Source: Paracrocinitomix sp040880585 (GTDB taxonomy: Bacteria; Bacteroidota; Bacteroidia; Flavobacteriales_D; Crocinitomicaceae). From it: 64,000 nucleotides of DNA. Of this stretch, positions 34,773-44,600 are shown piece after piece (position 1 is the stretch's first letter; every line of letters starts with the position of its first letter). The DNA lies in contig JBBDID010000019.1 of the NCBI GenBank assembly GCA_040880585.1, forward strand, positions 62,001-126,000, written 5' to 3'. A model generated the notes under the pieces. The model worked only from the letters and a program-made list of their open reading frames with translations, made no database searches and had not been told where the DNA came from. Made by a program: the position numbers and the translations under genes.

Positions 34773-35396
34773 ATGTTACCACACGTTTTTATTTTCAATT
34801 TTATATTTATAAGGATTCTCAGAATCCATTTCACCATTGTGATAAATTAGAAACTCTGCTGAATCTTGGTCAAAATTTATTGTTTCAATCTGTTTAATTT
34901 CTCTCAAGCATAAACTGCTTTCGTAAACAATTTCTTTGTCGAAAATCAGAAATTCTGTCTCGGTCAAATGAATGAGTTCACCACAAGACATTATTCCACC
35001 AGTTGTGACTTGAATTTTGTAACCGTCAGTAATTTTGCTTTCATAAATTGTACGTCCGAATAATAAAGTAAATAGGCTCAAAAGAATTAAAGGAACAAGA
35101 ATTACAACTGTGATGAGTTTTCTTTTGCTATTCTTTACAAGTGCGAAATAGATGATGGTTGTCGTAATGAATATTATTCCAATAGTTAAGTTTGAATAAA
35201 GTCCTTTCAGCTTGTATCCGTTAAATAAAAGTATTGTCAAAACGACAAAAATCACCGTAATTAAAATTAATATTCGATTGATTGCTTTCTCCACCTTCGG
35301 GAAATTCCACTTTGTCAATTGAGGAATTAAATTCAGTCCAATTACAATCAATATGAATATTACTAATGCGGTCATTTTTTAAACGTATGGTAACAT
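34773..35396. repeat. Cassette-like unit bounded by 16-bp inverted repeats
   Basis: Arms 34773-34788 and 35381-35396 (ATGTTACCAnACGTTT) match at 15 of 16 bases and bracket exactly one gene; the gene's stop codon lies inside the left arm. A GTTAAGC sequence, matching the GTTRRRY core of integron sites, lies just outside at 34748-34754. Whether this is a recombination cassette is inference. Confidence 0.45.
34776..35375 (-). CDS. Membrane protein of unknown function (cassette-borne?)
   Basis: 199 aa with four hydrophobic helices near residues 3-13, 31-50, 60-80 and 92-110 (LITVIFVVLTILLF and others), then a soluble C-terminal domain of about 80 residues (GYKIQVTTGGIMSCGELIHLTETEF). Not recognised. 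Ends in KNVW directly before the TAA inside the inverted repeat. Confidence 0.5.
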   Translation of the reverse strand: MTALVIFILIVIGLNLIPQLTKWNFPKVEKAINRILILITVIFVVLTILLFNGYKLKGLYSNLTIGIIFITTTIIYFALVKNSKRKLITVVILVPLILLSLFTLLFGRTIYESKITDGYKIQVTTGGIMSCGELIHLTETEFLIFDKEIVYESSLCLREIKQIETINFDQDSAEFLIYHNGEMDSENPYKYKIENKNVW

Positions 35397-35561
35397 CCGT
35401 GCAGCACAGATTAGTTTTAATCCCCTCAAATATACCGAATAAAGTTCACTACTAAACGCTTGTACCCGTTTGTATAAGGGTGTAACTGTGAGATTTCGTT
35501 TATTAAAACTTCTGCCAATGGCACGTTTGGCAGCCTGATCATCAACATTAAATAGATCATG

Positions 35562-35593
35562 GTTGACGGATTAACTTTTTATCTATACATTTG
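35562..35593 (+). promoter_or_regulatory. Promoter of the cobalamin riboswitch operon
   Basis: TTG at 35563-35565 and TACATTTG at 35586-35593 are 20 bases apart; transcription would begin about 35600, where the aptamer starts. Confidence 0.6.
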
Positions 35594-35597
35594 CCCT

Positions 35598-35778
35598 GAG
35601 TTTTGGTTTCTACGCCTCAGGCATAGAATTAAAAGGGAATCAAGTGAAAAACTTGTACTGTTCCCGCAGCTGTAAGCTCCGAAACCATGTCTATAACCAC
35701 TGTTAGCATCTTAACACTAATGGGAAGGAGGCATGGCCAGGGAGTAAGTCAGAAGACCTGCCGATCTCACACTAACAA
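35598..35778 (+). ncRNA. Cobalamin riboswitch (AdoCbl family)
   Basis: B12-sensing aptamer in the leader of the operon below. Conserved pieces in order are AAAAGGGAATCAAGTG, TGTTCCCGCAGCTGTAAGC (the B12 box region), GGGAAGGAGGCATGGCCAGGG, and AGTAAGTCAGAAGACCTGCC. Downstream, AACAACG (35774-35780) and CGTTGTT (35814-35820) pair perfectly and may be part of the expression switch. A repeat-rich insertion separates it from the first start codon by 270 bases. Confidence 0.93.
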
Positions 35779-36053
35779 CGCTTTCGGGATAAAAGCAAAG
35801 TTTAGGATGTTACCGTTGTTCCAATTGCTGCACACTAAGACGCAGACCGAGCGAACCGCTGATCGAGCGTAGCCAAACCGGAAGTCGAGTCGGTAGTCGA
35901 ATCGGAAGTCGAGCGTAGCCGAGACTGAAGGTGAGGCAAAGCCAAAGCAGGACCCGGATTAATAGTAACACTTAATCTTCGTTTCTATTCCTTTTAATTA
36001 TTAACCTGCACGACCAAAAAAACAAAATAAATCGTGCGCAAAAATTTAAAAGG

Positions 36054-37058
36054 ATGAAAAAATTTTTACTTATTGTTGGTTTAACGACTACATTTTGTGC
36101 AAACTCACAAACACAGTGGTGGTTGGGTGATTTTGAATCTCCGGTTTTAGGCCCGGATAGTGCCTGGTATGGACAAGATCAAGTGATAGATGGAGATACT
36201 ACTTTTCAAAGTGGATCTTTCACCTTTGAGCTTAATTATAACTCTAGCTGGGACACATTTTCGGGTTTTTCAATTTCAAGCGAAACAGACAATGTAACTC
36301 CCGGTTACACCAATCAATTCAGCGCAATAACCGGATCAGGATATAATGGGAGTGATCAATATTCTGTATGCTACGCTTCTTCATTTGCAAATAATAGGGT
36401 GTTTTTACCTGATGGTATGTGGTTTACTAATTTTTATGTCACGAATACCGCTTATGCATATTATTCTATGTTATATGGAGATTCATTTGCCAAACCTTTT
36501 GGAGCAGATACCAATGCACAAGGACAGATTGACGGTACAAATGGAGAAGATTGGTTTTTACTCACCGTTTATGGGCTTGACTTGGACACCCTTTACACCG
36601 GAGATTCTGTGAATGTTTACCTGGCGGATTATACTTTTCCGGAAGATTCAAATGATTACATATTAGATACCTGGAAGTTTGTTGATCTTGGCAACTTTTC
36701 TATGAACACAATAGGGTTGGATTTTGTGCTCAGTTCATCTGATACATCAGGCGGATTTGGAATGAATACTCCGGCGTATTTTGCTGTGGATAATTTTGAT
36801 GGCGGTGCTGAAGGTATTTTTGAAAAAGAGATTGCTGAAATTTTGCCTTATCCGAATCCAACTACCGGAGATGTGCAAATACCAACGCCGGTTGGCGCTC
36901 AGCTTGAACTCTATGATATGAATGGACGATTGGTGAAATCTGAAATTGCATCATCAACAAAGACGAGTTGGAATATAGGGGGTCTGGACAAAGGAATTTA
37001 TCTGCTGAAATCAAATCTCAATGGAAATCTGCATCAGGCAAAAGTTATTCTTCAATAA
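36054..37058 (+). CDS. DUF4465 T9SS-secreted protein of the B12 operon
   Basis: 334 aa with a signal peptide (LLIVGLTTTFCANS). The mature part has the DUF4465 pattern: GDFESPVLGPDSAWYG near residue 30, FELNYNSSWDTFSGFSIS, and GSGYNGSDQYSVCYAS. The C-terminus is a T9SS type A domain (ILPYPNPTTGDVQI, LYDMNGRLVKSE, KGIYLL). Relatives are found next to B12 receptors in Bacteroidota; a role in surface capture of corrinoids is likely, but its ligand is not shown here. First gene after the riboswitch. Confidence 0.8.
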   Translation: MKKFLLIVGLTTTFCANSQTQWWLGDFESPVLGPDSAWYGQDQVIDGDTTFQSGSFTFELNYNSSWDTFSGFSISSETDNVTPGYTNQFSAITGSGYNGSDQYSVCYASSFANNRVFLPDGMWFTNFYVTNTAYAYYSMLYGDSFAKPFGADTNAQGQIDGTNGEDWFLLTVYGLDLDTLYTGDSVNVYLADYTFPEDSNDYILDTWKFVDLGNFSMNTIGLDFVLSSSDTSGGFGMNTPAYFAVDNFDGGAEGIFEKEIAEILPYPNPTTGDVQIPTPVGAQLELYDMNGRLVKSEIASSTKTSWNIGGLDKGIYLLKSNLNGNLHQAKVILQ

Positions 37059-37104
37059 CGGATCTCCAATTGATGTTTATCAAACAAAACAATAATTAGA
37101 AATA

Positions 37105-39120
37105 ATGGCTATCCCAAAAATATATTTGATTGGTGGGATAGCCATTGCTATGTATTTTAACTGTTATTCACAGGATACAACAATGAAACACAAGAAATTG
37201 GAGGTTGTTCCTGTGATTGAAAAGGCAAAGCAATCTGAGTTCATCACCGATATTTCTTCATCCTGCCCTTCTTATACCCTTTCCAAAGAAAAGATGATCG
37301 ATCTGGGAACGGTAGATATTGGGGATGCCATGCGATATGTGCCCGGTGTTCAGTTGAAAGATTATGGCGGAATCGGTGGAATCAAAACCGTTTCATTCAG
37401 AAGTTTGGGCGCTGCGCATACCTCCGTCAGTTTAGACCATTACTTGCAACCCAATACACAAACCGGAAGTATCAACTTATCGGCCTTTGAAACATTTGGG
37501 ATGAGTCAGTTGCAATTCACCTCCGGACAACCTGCTTCTATGGATGCCATGCCCTCAGCTTATGTACTGGCCAATCACATTGCCGTGGCAGCAAGCATTA
37601 TGGAAACAGATTCCGTCTTACGGTGGAAAGTCTATCAAAATATGAGCAGCATCCATGCGTATGAATCGGGGGTGCTTTGCAGTGTGCCGATTAAAAAAAA
37701 GGCATTTATAGGATTTCAGGGATTTGGACGGTACGGATCGGGGCAATATCCTTTTGTGTCTACACTCAGCGGAGATGAAGAAGAGCAAATCCGAACCAAT
37801 GCAGACCTACTCAGCATAAAGGGGAGGGCAGTTGCCGGATATCGCTGGAAAAATGCAAGCATAGCCGCTAACTTCAGTTATTACAAAAATGACCAATTGC
37901 TGCCGGGAGCCGTGATTCTTTTTAATCCATTCAATGATCAGGAATTGCACCAAAGCAATTACCGGGCAGATGTAAATTATACCCTGACAAAAAAAGACTG
38001 GCACCTGCGGACAACTGCTTTTTCACAGTCCAATGAAACGGATTATTACGATCCTACTTTTTTAAATGCACAGGGATTTATCCGATCCAATTACCAACAA
38101 CAGATCTCCGCTGCCGGGATGATGCTTTCCAGAAAATTGAAATACCGTTCTGAACGTTTATTTGCCGGTGTAGACGGTACGTATTCCCAATTGGAAAGCG
38201 ATCAATTTACTGCCCGCCCAAAAAGAATGGCCGTCAATACGGTGGTTGGCATTTCAAAATGGTTGGGGAAATGGAAAGTAGAAGGCAATTTGACCCATCA
38301 GTTTATTCAGGATGTCGCCCGTTCTTCTGACACACTGAAAACGATCAATTATTCAAAATTTTCACCCTATATCTCCATAGGCGTTTTGCCCTTCGATCAA
38401 CAAAACATCCGTTTTCGGTTTTTCTACAAACGCGTATTTCGCATGCCCACCTTTAATGATCTGTATTACAATTTTATTGGCAACACCAACCTTTTACCGG
38501 AAGATGCGCAGTTGTTTAACGGAGGAGGCACCTGGGGCAAATCTTTTGGAAAAGAGCAACAACAGCACCGGGTAGAACTGAACGTAGACGCTTTTTATAA
38601 TCGGATTAAAAATAAAATCGTGGCCATCCCCACCAAAGACCTGTTTAACTGGAGTATGCAAAATATCGGCAAAACAGAAGTGAAAGGAGTAGAGGCAGGA
38701 TTGGCGTATCAATTAAAAAAGAACGAATGGGAATACGCCGTGACCACCGCCCATATTTTTAATGTGTCAATAGATATTACCGATCCCGAAAGTCCTTCGT
38801 ATGGCCATCAAATTCCGTATACACCTTTGTACGCATCTACCCAATCGCTCAGCATAGCATTTAAGGGATATAAGATCACCACCAATTTATTGTACACAGG
38901 AAAGAGATATACACTTAATGAAAACATTCCCTCCAACCAATTAAATGCTTTTACCGATTGGAATATAGGCGTCGAAAAGACATTTTCATTCAAGAAAAAC
39001 AGAAAATTGGGCATACATCTACGCATGATGAATGTGCTCAATAAAAATTATGAAGTGATCAGAAGCTTTCCCATGCCGGGGAGGTATTATCAATTTACTC
39101 TAAACGTTGGAAACCTATGA
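37105..39120 (+). CDS. TonB-dependent receptor, BtuB-like
   Basis: 671 aa. Signal peptide to about residue 22 (YFNCYSQ), then a plug with DAMRYVPGVQLKDYGG and TVSFRSLGAAHTSVSLD, and a barrel ending YQFTLNVGNL. It has no carboxypeptidase-like extension, as usual for BtuB. The riboswitch upstream makes cobalamin or a related corrinoid its most likely substrate. It overlaps the next gene by four bases (ATGA). Confidence 0.88.
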   Translation: MAIPKIYLIGGIAIAMYFNCYSQDTTMKHKKLEVVPVIEKAKQSEFITDISSSCPSYTLSKEKMIDLGTVDIGDAMRYVPGVQLKDYGGIGGIKTVSFRSLGAAHTSVSLDHYLQPNTQTGSINLSAFETFGMSQLQFTSGQPASMDAMPSAYVLANHIAVAASIMETDSVLRWKVYQNMSSIHAYESGVLCSVPIKKKAFIGFQGFGRYGSGQYPFVSTLSGDEEEQIRTNADLLSIKGRAVAGYRWKNASIAANFSYYKNDQLLPGAVILFNPFNDQELHQSNYRADVNYTLTKKDWHLRTTAFSQSNETDYYDPTFLNAQGFIRSNYQQQISAAGMMLSRKLKYRSERLFAGVDGTYSQLESDQFTARPKRMAVNTVVGISKWLGKWKVEGNLTHQFIQDVARSSDTLKTINYSKFSPYISIGVLPFDQQNIRFRFFYKRVFRMPTFNDLYYNFIGNTNLLPEDAQLFNGGGTWGKSFGKEQQQHRVELNVDAFYNRIKNKIVAIPTKDLFNWSMQNIGKTEVKGVEAGLAYQLKKNEWEYAVTTAHIFNVSIDITDPESPSYGHQIPYTPLYASTQSLSIAFKGYKITTNLLYTGKRYTLNENIPSNQLNAFTDWNIGVEKTFSFKKNRKLGIHLRMMNVLNKNYEVIRSFPMPGRYYQFTLNVGNL

Positions 39121-40160
39121 AAAATCTACTGATAACAGGACTGATGGTATTGCTTTTTTCGTGTAAAAAAGATGATCCGGTTGTGGTTCCCGAAAAATAT
39201 GATAACGGATTGATCCTTCTCAATGAGGGATTATTTCAACAAAACAATGCGTCCATTTCTTTTTACGATATACAGCAGGGAGAATCCTATCAGCAGGTGT
39301 TTCAGGCAGAAAATAATCGGGGATTAGGCGATACGGCCAATAATTTTGAGAAATATACGCTGGGAGATTCCACTTACCTCATTATCGCAGTAGATATTTC
39401 CAGCCAGTTAGAGATTGTGCATGCCGGCTCCCTGAAATCTGTGGCGCAAATTCCGGTTTTTAACGGCAGCATAGCAAGAGAACCCAGAAGGGTTTTGGTA
39501 GCAGGCGATAAGGCGTACAGTTGTAATTATGACGGAACCGTATCTGTGGTAGATTTAAATACTTATAAGATCACCAATACGATTACTGTGGGGCAAAACC
39601 CGGATGGAATGCTGATCGTTGACAACAGATTGTATGTAGCCAATTCAGGAGGATTGAATTATCCCGTTTACGATTCTACCATGTCGGTGATTGATCTCAA
39701 TACAGAAACATTGATCAGCACTTTTGAAACACGCATCAATTCATCTGCTATGCTGAAAGACAGTGAAGGCGATATTTATTTGCTTTCCAATGGAAATTAT
39801 TCGGATGTTGCCCCAGCCATGTTGCACATTGATACAGAAACCAACCAGGTACTTCAGCAATTTGATGTGTCGATTGGAGGATGGGATTTAAAAGGGGAGT
39901 GGTTGTATTATTACGATTTTGATTTACAGGGGATTTATCGATTCAACACCCTTTCTGAAACCTTTGAAAATATGCAATTGCTGGATGCGGCCGGGCACAC
40001 AACTTTTTATGGACTTTACATACTTGGAAATGATTTATTTACCGTTGATGCCAACGATTATGTCAATTCCTCTACGGTGCGTTGTTATGATTTGAACGGC
40101 AATCACAAGTATGAATTTACTGCCGGCTTAAATACTACAGATCTTATTTTGAATGAATAA
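39117..40160 (+). CDS. BtuG-like surface lipoprotein (DUF5074, YncE-type propeller)
   Basis: 347 aa with lipobox LLFSC. It opens DNGLILLNEGLFQQNNASISFYD, the DUF5074 start, and continues with blades such as VSVVDLNTYKITNTITVGQNP and MSVIDLNTETLISTFE, consistent with a seven-bladed propeller. In gut Bacteroides, BtuG lipoproteins bind B12 at the cell surface and cap BtuB. The coupling of stop and start with the receptor gene supports the same role. Confidence 0.82.
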   Translation: MKNLLITGLMVLLFSCKKDDPVVVPEKYDNGLILLNEGLFQQNNASISFYDIQQGESYQQVFQAENNRGLGDTANNFEKYTLGDSTYLIIAVDISSQLEIVHAGSLKSVAQIPVFNGSIAREPRRVLVAGDKAYSCNYDGTVSVVDLNTYKITNTITVGQNPDGMLIVDNRLYVANSGGLNYPVYDSTMSVIDLNTETLISTFETRINSSAMLKDSEGDIYLLSNGNYSDVAPAMLHIDTETNQVLQQFDVSIGGWDLKGEWLYYYDFDLQGIYRFNTLSETFENMQLLDAAGHTTFYGLYILGNDLFTVDANDYVNSSTVRCYDLNGNHKYEFTAGLNTTDLILNE

Positions 40161-40172
40161 ATACAAGGAACC

Positions 40173-41153
40173 ATGAAACAGATGAAAAACGGATTTTGCT
40201 TACTCTTTTTATTGTTAAGTGCACACAGTTACGGTCAATACGCACCTTCAGCAGATCAAGCCGGAACCACGGCTATTCATAAAGATTCTGCTGTTTTTAT
40301 AAATTGGGCATCAACAGTAGTGAGTTTTAATCGCGGATTACAAGACATAGCAAATGTTTCAGGACCGGATGCCGATTACGGAGATTCTACAGCTGCTTTA
40401 GGCATGGCAGAAGGGAATAGTAATAATGTTGTTTCCCTGGGAGATAGCGGGTCAATTGTGCTCTCTTTTCCTTACCCCATTAAAAATGGTAGCGGACCTG
40501 ATTTTGCGGTTTTTGAAAACAGTTTCAGTCATGATTATCTTGAACTGGCACATGTTGAGGTAAGTACAGACGGAATTAACTTTGTTCGATTTCCTTCTGT
40601 TTCACTGACTCAAACCAGTACGCAGGTAGGTGCTTTTGACCTCACAGATCCCACAAAAATTTACAACCTGGCGGGCAAATACATACAGGCGTACGGCACT
40701 CCATTTGATTTAGAAGAACTGGCCGATTCTTCCGGAATTAATGTGGACAGTATTCATTATGTCAAAATTGTAGATGTGGTAGGCTCAATAGACCCCACTT
40801 ACGGAACAACAGACAGTCAGGGAAATTTGGTCAACGACCCTTACCCCACCGCTTTTGGTTCAGGTGGATTTGACCTGGATGCAGTAGGCGTGATTCATGA
40901 GAATAATATTTTTGCGTCTCAGGAAGAATATACAGACGGTTTTTTTCGGGTATATCCCAATCCGGCAAGCGGGCAATTGAACATTCAGTTAAGCGGCAGG
41001 CAAGAAGTTGCCATTTATTCAATTTCAGGAACATTGATATGGAAACAAATGGTAGAGCAGTTCCACACCATTGATTTGGCCGCTTTGGGATTGAGAAAAG
41101 GAGTATATGTGATTAGTAACCAAAGCCAAACCCTGAAATTGGTGGTGCAATAG
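40173..41153 (+). CDS. T9SS-secreted cell-surface protein of the B12 operon
   Basis: 326 aa with a signal peptide (FCLLFLLLSAHSYGQ); a start three codons later is possible. The mature domain (GPDADYGDSTAALGMAEGN, GSGPDFAVFENSFSHDY, LAHVEVSTDG) is a beta-sandwich type seen in B12 loci. The C-terminal T9SS domain reads FRVYPNPASGQLNIQL ... GVYVISNQ. It closes the operon; a palindrome follows 15 bases later. Confidence 0.75.
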   Translation: MKQMKNGFCLLFLLLSAHSYGQYAPSADQAGTTAIHKDSAVFINWASTVVSFNRGLQDIANVSGPDADYGDSTAALGMAEGNSNNVVSLGDSGSIVLSFPYPIKNGSGPDFAVFENSFSHDYLELAHVEVSTDGINFVRFPSVSLTQTSTQVGAFDLTDPTKIYNLAGKYIQAYGTPFDLEELADSSGINVDSIHYVKIVDVVGSIDPTYGTTDSQGNLVNDPYPTAFGSGGFDLDAVGVIHENNIFASQEEYTDGFFRVYPNPASGQLNIQLSGRQEVAIYSISGTLIWKQMVEQFHTIDLAALGLRKGVYVISNQSQTLKLVVQ

Positions 41154-41167
41154 GGCGCTTTTTAAAA

Positions 41168-41200
41168 AACCCTGTCAGGTCTGCAAGACCTGACAGGGTT
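41168..41200. repeat. REP-like palindrome
   Basis: Perfect 15-bp arms with loop GCA: AACCCTGTCAGGTCT and its complement. May also end the B12 operon transcript. Related copies occur at 46689-46721 and 54799-54831. Confidence 0.75.
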
Positions 41201-41233
41201 AAAAGCAAAAAAAAAGAAATAACAGCCAAAAAC

Positions 41234-41318
41234 AAAAAAAGTCCCACCGAAGCAGGACTAAAGATTTTCATCTACGGCATATAGCCTTATTGTGATAAGA
41301 TTAAAGAAAAAATATCTT
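41234..41318 (-). ncRNA. tracrRNA-like gene A
   Basis: On the minus strand, an anti-repeat at 41315-41289 is complementary to the CRISPR repeat at about 21 of 27 positions, including 13 in a row, with G-U possible at repeat base 7. It continues into CACAATAAGG, the conserved step after type II-C anti-repeats, a small stem GGC-tatat-GCC, and a terminator GTCCTGC-TTCG-GTGGGAC with seven T at 41258-41233. A TATATTTG box at 41330-41323 places the start near 41317. This is the more complete of the two copies. Confidence 0.8.
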
Positions 41319-41322
41319 AGAC

Positions 41323-41330
41323 CAAATATA
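41323..41330 (-). promoter_or_regulatory. -7 box of tracrRNA A
   Basis: TATATTTG on the minus strand matches TAnnTTTG and predicts a start a few bases before the anti-repeat. Confidence 0.5.
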
Positions 41331-41387
41331 GTAAATATTGTTTATCTTGAAAGCCTTCAAATCAATAATTTAAAAAAACCGAAATTT

Positions 41388-41474
41388 ATGGCAAAGATCT
41401 TAGGGTTGGATTTAGGGACGAATAGTATTGGTTGGGCGGTTGTGGAGTTTTATAAAACAACGAACCCCCAATAA
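41388..41474 (+). pseudogene. Truncated cas9 N-terminus (28 codons)
   Basis: Encodes MAKILGLDLGTNSIGWAVVE and then FYKTTNPQ and TAA. The first 20 residues equal the RuvC-I segment of the intact Cas9 downstream (LGLDLGTNSIGWAV), but the DNA differs at about 9 of 48 aligned bases, so it is not a fresh copy. Homology stops exactly where the 3' end of tracrRNA B begins. It is a remnant, or the scar of a module insertion. No nuclease function is possible. Confidence 0.8.
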
Positions 41475-41566
41475 ATTGAGGGCTCTAATTAAGGTACCTT
41501 TCGGATCATTCCCACGGACAGTTCATAAGAACTTGACCTTATTGTGATTTGATTGAAACAAAATTA
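41450..41566 (-). ncRNA. tracrRNA-like gene B
   Basis: Second copy in front of the intact cas9. Its anti-repeat (41562-41541) pairs with repeat bases 2-14 with one G-U pair. It continues CACAATAAGG, then a stem AGTTC-TTAT-GAACT and a terminator-like hairpin at 41485-41462 with a weaker T-tract (GTTGTTTT). A TAATTTTG box at 41566-41559 lies inside the anti-repeat, so its own promoter is doubtful. It may be degenerate or an alternative form. Confidence 0.65.
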
Positions 41567-41602
41567 AAAAAATATTTTAAAAAAACATAATAAAACATAA
41601 GA

Positions 41603-44600
41603 ATGAGCAAAATAAAATTAGGACTCGACTTAGGGACCAACAGTATTGGTTGGGCTGTATTGGAGAAAACAGAGGGTAAATACGACTTCCTTGAATTTAG
41701 GAACGAAGATGAGAAGTTAATTCCGACGAAAGGAAGCTATATTTTCCCGAAAGGAGCAGATGCTAATGAAAATTCCAAGGCGGCTGAAAGAAGAGGGTTT
41801 AGGGGGACAAGGCGTAGATTGTCGAGAATAATTTTAAGAAAAATTGTCACTTTGAAAGTGTTAGATGAATATGATCTTTGCCCACCTTTCAAACAAGGAG
41901 AGTTAAATAAATGGAAAAACAAGCGGATATACCCTTGTAATAATGAAACTTTTATTGAATGGCAGCGAACCGGTAAGAAGAACGGGAATAGTAAGATTGA
42001 AAAGCTAAAGCAACCTTATTACCTACGTCATTTAGCTGCAACAGAAAGGGACTTGATGGACACTAAGCAGGGTAGATTGCAATTAGGGCGTGCATTTTAT
42101 CACTTAGCTCAAAGGAGAGGATATTTATCAAATTCGGAGGAAGAACAAACTGAAGACCACTTAGAAAAATTTAAAATAGACATTACTAACTTAATGGAGG
42201 TAACTTCTGGTACTGGAGATTTTTGGGAGCCTTTTAATGTAATTTTAGATCCTTTAAAAAAGAAAGACAATAAAGTCAAAAAACTTGGAAATAAAATTAT
42301 CAAAGAATTGGGAAAGGAATCTTCTTTTGAAAAGATAAAAGAATTCATTCAACAAGAATTTGATAAACCAGAAAATCTGGGAAAAGTGATGAAAGCCATT
42401 GGTGAACTTACTAAAAAGATTGATAAAGCTGCAGAAATAGGTGAATGCGCACCGACAATGGGAAGCTATTTTTATTCCATTTACGCTAAAGAAGACAAAA
42501 AAACAGGACTTATTACCAAAATAAGAGGACGATACACACATAGAGAAGAACATTATTTAAAAGAGTTTGACAGGATTTGTTGCGTTCAAAATCTTGATGG
42601 AATAGATGAAAACTATTCTATAGAAGAGCCAGCAAAAAGATATTCCGGATTGGTTTTGAAGTTATACAACGCTATTTTTTATCAACGTCCTTTAAAGAGT
42701 CAAAAAGGTTTGGTAGCTAAATGCCCATTTGAACCTAAGCGTAAAAGGATTGCAATTTCTCACCCTCTATTTGAAGAATTCAGGATGTGGGAGTCAATAA
42801 ATAGAATAAAGATCGGTAGAAGTCAAAATGCAAAACTCGACTTTTTAAATGCAGATGAAAAGGACACCATCAAACTTTTGTTTTTGCAAAAAACAGATTT
42901 TGAATTTAGCAAGATTGCAAAAAAACTTAGTGGAGATAATACTTATTGCTATATAAAATATCCCGATAAGGTCTACTTCAAAGGAGAGATAATTGAAGGA
43001 GGCGTTGCGGAAGTCTTTTTTAACTTCCCGGTCGATAAAAAATTCTCAGCTTGCCCAACTATTTCAGATCTTAAAAGAATATTGGGAGAAGATACCTACA
43101 ATTCAATCCCTTTATTAAATACTGGTTACAAAGAAGAAAAGGGAAAGAAACAAGTAAGTATTGAAGATATCTGGCATTGTTTATTTTCAGATGAAATTGG
43201 AAAAAAAGATAAAAAAGAGGTTAGAAGGGTATTTGCGAAAAAACATCTCAATCTAAATGAAGAAGGAATTGAAGGCTTTTCAAAAATAAAGCTGACCAAG
43301 GGTTATGGAAGTCTTAGTAAAGCAGCTCTCAAGAAAATTATCCCATTTTTGGAAAAAGGAGAAATTTATTCTCATGCTGTATTTCTTGCCAATGTTTCGG
43401 AAGTATTAGGTCGTCAATTATCTAATGAAGAACAAGAAAAAGTTAATACTACGATTACATCAGCTTTAAAGGCACATCAAAAGGAAAAGCAAACCAATGG
43501 AATCATAAACAATTACATAAATCATATTAAAGAACACAAAGAGAGTTTAGGAAATAATGTTCTTTCTATAGAGGAGCACAGGAAAGACTTGAATCAGGAA
43601 ATTGTGAACTGGTTGGGAGAGTCTCGATACATTGCATTATCTGTAAGTGAACAGACCAAAATTCAAGAGGATTGTTGGAATCGATTTTCTAGAGTTGCAA
43701 TGGATCAATTGCCAAAAGACATTTCTTACCTTTCAACTTTAACTATTCCTGAATTTATTTCGGAAAAACTGACGCAATCATTTCCTTCTGATAAAATTGA
43801 TGTCTATAAGCTATACCACCCTTCTGCAATGGAATCTTATGAACCGGTAGATAAAAAATTGGAAAATCCGGAAATCAGTTCCATCAAAAACCCGGTTTTC
43901 AATCGTGCTATGCATCAGATTAAGCGTTTATGCAATGAGTTGATTCGAAAGGGAGTTGTTGATAAAGATACGGAAGTAAATATTGAAGTAGCTGGTGAAA
44001 TAAATAGTGCCAGTTACAGAAGAGCACTTACACAATGGCAGAAGGAGCAAGAAACAATCAGGGACTGGGCAAAAAAAGAAATTATTAAAACTTATCCTAA
44101 AGAATGTAGAGACGAAATTAACCCGTCCGATAATGACGTAATTAAATACCTGTTTTGGAAGGAGCAAAACCATAAATGTCTTTACACAGGAAAAGAAATT
44201 CCTATTTGCGAATTTTTAGGCGGAAAAACCACCTTTGATATTGAACATACTATCCCCAGAAGTAAGTTTCATGACAATTCTCTGATAAACAAAACCTTGG
44301 CGGATGCAGAATTTAATCGTAAAATAAAACAGGAAACTCTTCCGGCACTACTGAAAAAAAGTTATAAAGGAGTACAAATCAATGGAGACTCAATTATTTC
44401 AAATAGGGATAGTAATCTGAGGGCATACTCCTTGAAAGGCACAACCCCACATTGGAATGTTGATTTGGATACCCTTAAAAGAGAATATCGAAAATTTAAA
44501 ACAGCCGCCAAAGCCACTTCAGATCCTGTCAGTCATGATGAAATCATGACAAAAGCACATTACACCAAACTGAAACTAGATTATTTAAGTAATAAACACA

